From positions 62,001 through 126,000 of the forward strand of contig NZ_BMGR01000007.1 of NCBI RefSeq assembly GCF_014640295.1: a stretch of DNA of 64,000 bases, read 5' to 3'. The translations under genes were made by a program, and so were the position numbers. The notes under the pieces are model-generated. The model had not been told where the DNA came from. It did not search any database and was given only the letters and a program-made list of their open reading frames with translations. Below, one piece after another: positions 62,716 to 64,000 of this stretch; positions within the stretch are counted from its first letter, which is position 1, and each line of letters opens with the position of its first letter. Source of the DNA: Paenibacillus abyssi. GTDB lineage: Bacteria > Bacillota > Bacilli > Paenibacillales > Paenibacillaceae.

Positions 62716-63561
62716 ATGAAAGGAATTTCTTTTAATACATGGGTATACAGCGGTTTTCCAAGCTGGCTGCCCTCTTATCCGCTCGATGAGGTGATTCGCC
62801 GGTTGTCCGCCATGGGATACGACGGCATAGAGATCGGTTGCGCCAGCCCGCACGCATGGCCGGATCATTTGCCAAAGGAGCGGAGAGCCGAGATTAAAAA
62901 GCTGCTGCAAGCAGAGGGCTTGGCCGTTTCGTCGATGCTGCCCGCGCCGGGCGGCGGCCCCGGGGTCAATCCGAGCGCCCCTTCGAAGGAAGAAAGGGAC
63001 TTCACGGTCCAGCATTATAAAGACGTGATCCGGCTTGCCCATGAGTGGGAATGTCCGACCGTCATCTGGATCGCCGGGTGGGTCGTGTACGGAACGGTAC
63101 AGCAGCAGGCCTGGAACTACAGCTTGAGCGGCCTGACCGAATGTGCGCGATATGCGAAGGAACTCGGCGTGACGCTGGTCGTGGAGCCGACGCCTACGGA
63201 CAGCAACCTAGTCGAAACCGCGGATGACGCGCTTTTATTGGCCGAGCAATCCGGGGAAGACAATGTGAAGGTGATGTTCGATACGTTTCATGCGCTCTAT
63301 CGCAATGAAGTGTCGAGCGATTACGTCTACCGCATGAAGGATAAGCTTCATCATATCCATATCGCGGATACCGACCGCCAGCCGCCGGGCAAGGGCCGCT
63401 GCAATTACGATGCCGTGCTGAAGGCGCTAAAGGATATCGATTATAAGGGCTATTTAACGATGGAGGTTGGATTCCATACGAGACAAGCCGATCCGGATTG
63501 GTATGCGACCGAGTCGCTGGCGTACCTGAGGAAGAAAGTACAAGAGATAGGGTTAGGCTAA
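62716..63561 (+). CDS. Sugar phosphate isomerase/epimerase (TIM barrel)
   Basis: A 281-residue AP-endonuclease-2-fold sugar isomerase/epimerase. Landmarks are YPLDEVIRRLSAMGYDGIEI, the metal-site segments GVTLVVEPTPTDSNLVET, VKVMFDTFHALYRNE and LHHIHIADTDRQPPGKGR, and TMEVGF near the end. AAAGGGGGAG precedes the ATG. It is the last gene of the CUT1 operon and together with the dehydrogenase likely converts the imported polyol or sugar acid. The substrate cannot be told from sequence. Confidence 0.89.
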   Translation: MKGISFNTWVYSGFPSWLPSYPLDEVIRRLSAMGYDGIEIGCASPHAWPDHLPKERRAEIKKLLQAEGLAVSSMLPAPGGGPGVNPSAPSKEERDFTVQHYKDVIRLAHEWECPTVIWIAGWVVYGTVQQQAWNYSLSGLTECARYAKELGVTLVVEPTPTDSNLVETADDALLLAEQSGEDNVKVMFDTFHALYRNEVSSDYVYRMKDKLHHIHIADTDRQPPGKGRCNYDAVLKALKDIDYKGYLTMEVGFHTRQADPDWYATESLAYLRKKVQEIGLG

Positions 63562-63570
63562 GGGCGTGAA

Positions 63571-63606
63571 AAAAAGCTGTCTCCCCTCCGAGGGAGACAG
63601 CTTTTT
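63571..63606. terminator. Bidirectional terminator
   Basis: AAAAAGCTGTCTCCC and GGGAGACAGCTTTTT form a perfect stem between the convergent isomerase and siderophore-binding genes. Confidence 0.85.
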
Positions 63607-63611
63607 GGCGA

Positions 63612-64000
63612 TTACTGCTGTAATCCGTAGATTTCATAGAGCTCGTCAAGCAAGAGATTAGCTGCTTTGACGCCGCCGGCGGTGTTCCAGATGGCATCGC
63701 TGACTTTGTAAGCTGTACCGTTCTTCACCGCGCTCAGGTTTTGCCAGAGCGGGTCGTTTGTCCATTCGGTTTCCGTGTGGTTGCCTTTCCCGTCACCGGT
63801 ATCATACGTGAAGTAGAACAAACGGTCGGCATCTGCCTCCGGCAGGCGCTCTTTCGTAATTTCATCCACAAAGGCGTCTTTTGCGTTCTTCGTCATTTCG
63901 GTGCGGGCAAGGCCCAGCTTGTCGAAAATAACGCCTGAGAAGGTATTGGTATGATAGACACGCGTTTTACCGTCCATGAAACGGACGACGGATACGGTCT
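63612..64000 (-). CDS. Iron-siderophore ABC substrate-binding protein, C-terminal part
   Basis: The gene enters from the right edge, and only its last ~129 codons are visible on the minus strand. The text TVSVVRFMDGKTRVYHTNTF, GVIFDKLGLARTEMT, ADADRLFYFTYDTG and LWQNLSAVKNGTAYKVSDAI is typical of the C-terminal lobe of FhuD/FeuA-like siderophore-binding proteins. It ends ELYEIYGLQQ. The rest of the iron transporter would lie beyond the window. Confidence 0.85.
   Translation of the reverse strand, partial: TVSVVRFMDGKTRVYHTNTFSGVIFDKLGLARTEMTKNAKDAFVDEITKERLPEADADRLFYFTYDTGDGKGNHTETEWTNDPLWQNLSAVKNGTAYKVSDAIWNTAGGVKAANLLLDELYEIYGLQQ

Overview
The window looks like a chromosomal segment of a Paenibacillaceae bacterium (Paenibacillus or a close relative). 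The reasons are moderate GC, strong AAGGAGG-type ribosome binding sites, many TTG and GTG starts, a Spo0M homologue, several YesM/YesN two-component pairs beside sugar ABC transporters, and SpoIIE/RsbW/RsbV-type partner-switching genes. No rRNA, tRNA, CRISPR array, transposase or integrase was seen.

Layout. (1) 1-1.3 kb: the 5' end of a secreted protein gene (minus strand) and spo0M. (2) 1.3-7.1 kb: a tightly packed five-gene signalling operon. It encodes a TPR/BTAD regulator, a membrane SpoIIE-like protein whose metal-binding residues are lost, a second membrane SpoIIE-like phosphatase that keeps them, an RsbW-like kinase and an RsbV-like STAS protein. (3) 7.1-9 kb: a decayed HD-domain gene, a 3' fragment resembling tmRNA (ssrA), and a SEC-C protein gene, together a possible scar of an integrated element. 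(4) 9-14.4 kb: hflX behind a roughly 400-nt leader ending in an intrinsic terminator, a small HTH protein, an aldo/keto reductase, a DUF554 membrane protein and an MBL-fold hydrolase. (5) 14.4-22.3 kb: a 5-oxoproline (pyroglutamate) utilisation cluster with an IclR regulator, a C45-like Ntn hydrolase, an SSS symporter with an unusually small partner protein, pxpA, a YcsI/DUF1445 gene, pxpB, pxpC and accB. Two promoters here share a 27-bp operator with identical internal spacing.

(6) 22.3-33.6 kb: a multi-PAS histidine kinase, a PAP2 phosphatase, an FAD-dependent desaturase-like oxidoreductase, a small exported protein, a 1462-residue pseudokinase-AAA-GAF-LuxR regulator and an exported coiled-coil protein. 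(7) 33.6-47.1 kb: a pentose or deoxysugar locus with a LacI regulator, fucI, a YesN/YesM pair followed by a membrane-anchored binding protein (apparent three-component sensor), a CUT2 ABC transporter, a transaldolase-like protein and an FGGY kinase. No fuculose-1-phosphate aldolase is seen, so D-arabinose to ribulose-5-phosphate is at least as likely as L-fucose breakdown. (8) 47.3-54.6 kb: a hybrid PAS histidine kinase and a SWIM/SNF2 pair. (9) 54.7-63.6 kb: a divergent YesM/YesN pair and a CUT1 ABC transporter without its own ATPase, followed by a zinc alcohol dehydrogenase and a sugar isomerase/epimerase. (10) The right edge cuts a siderophore-binding protein gene.

All functions are inferred from sequence motifs and gene order read by eye. 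No database search was run.
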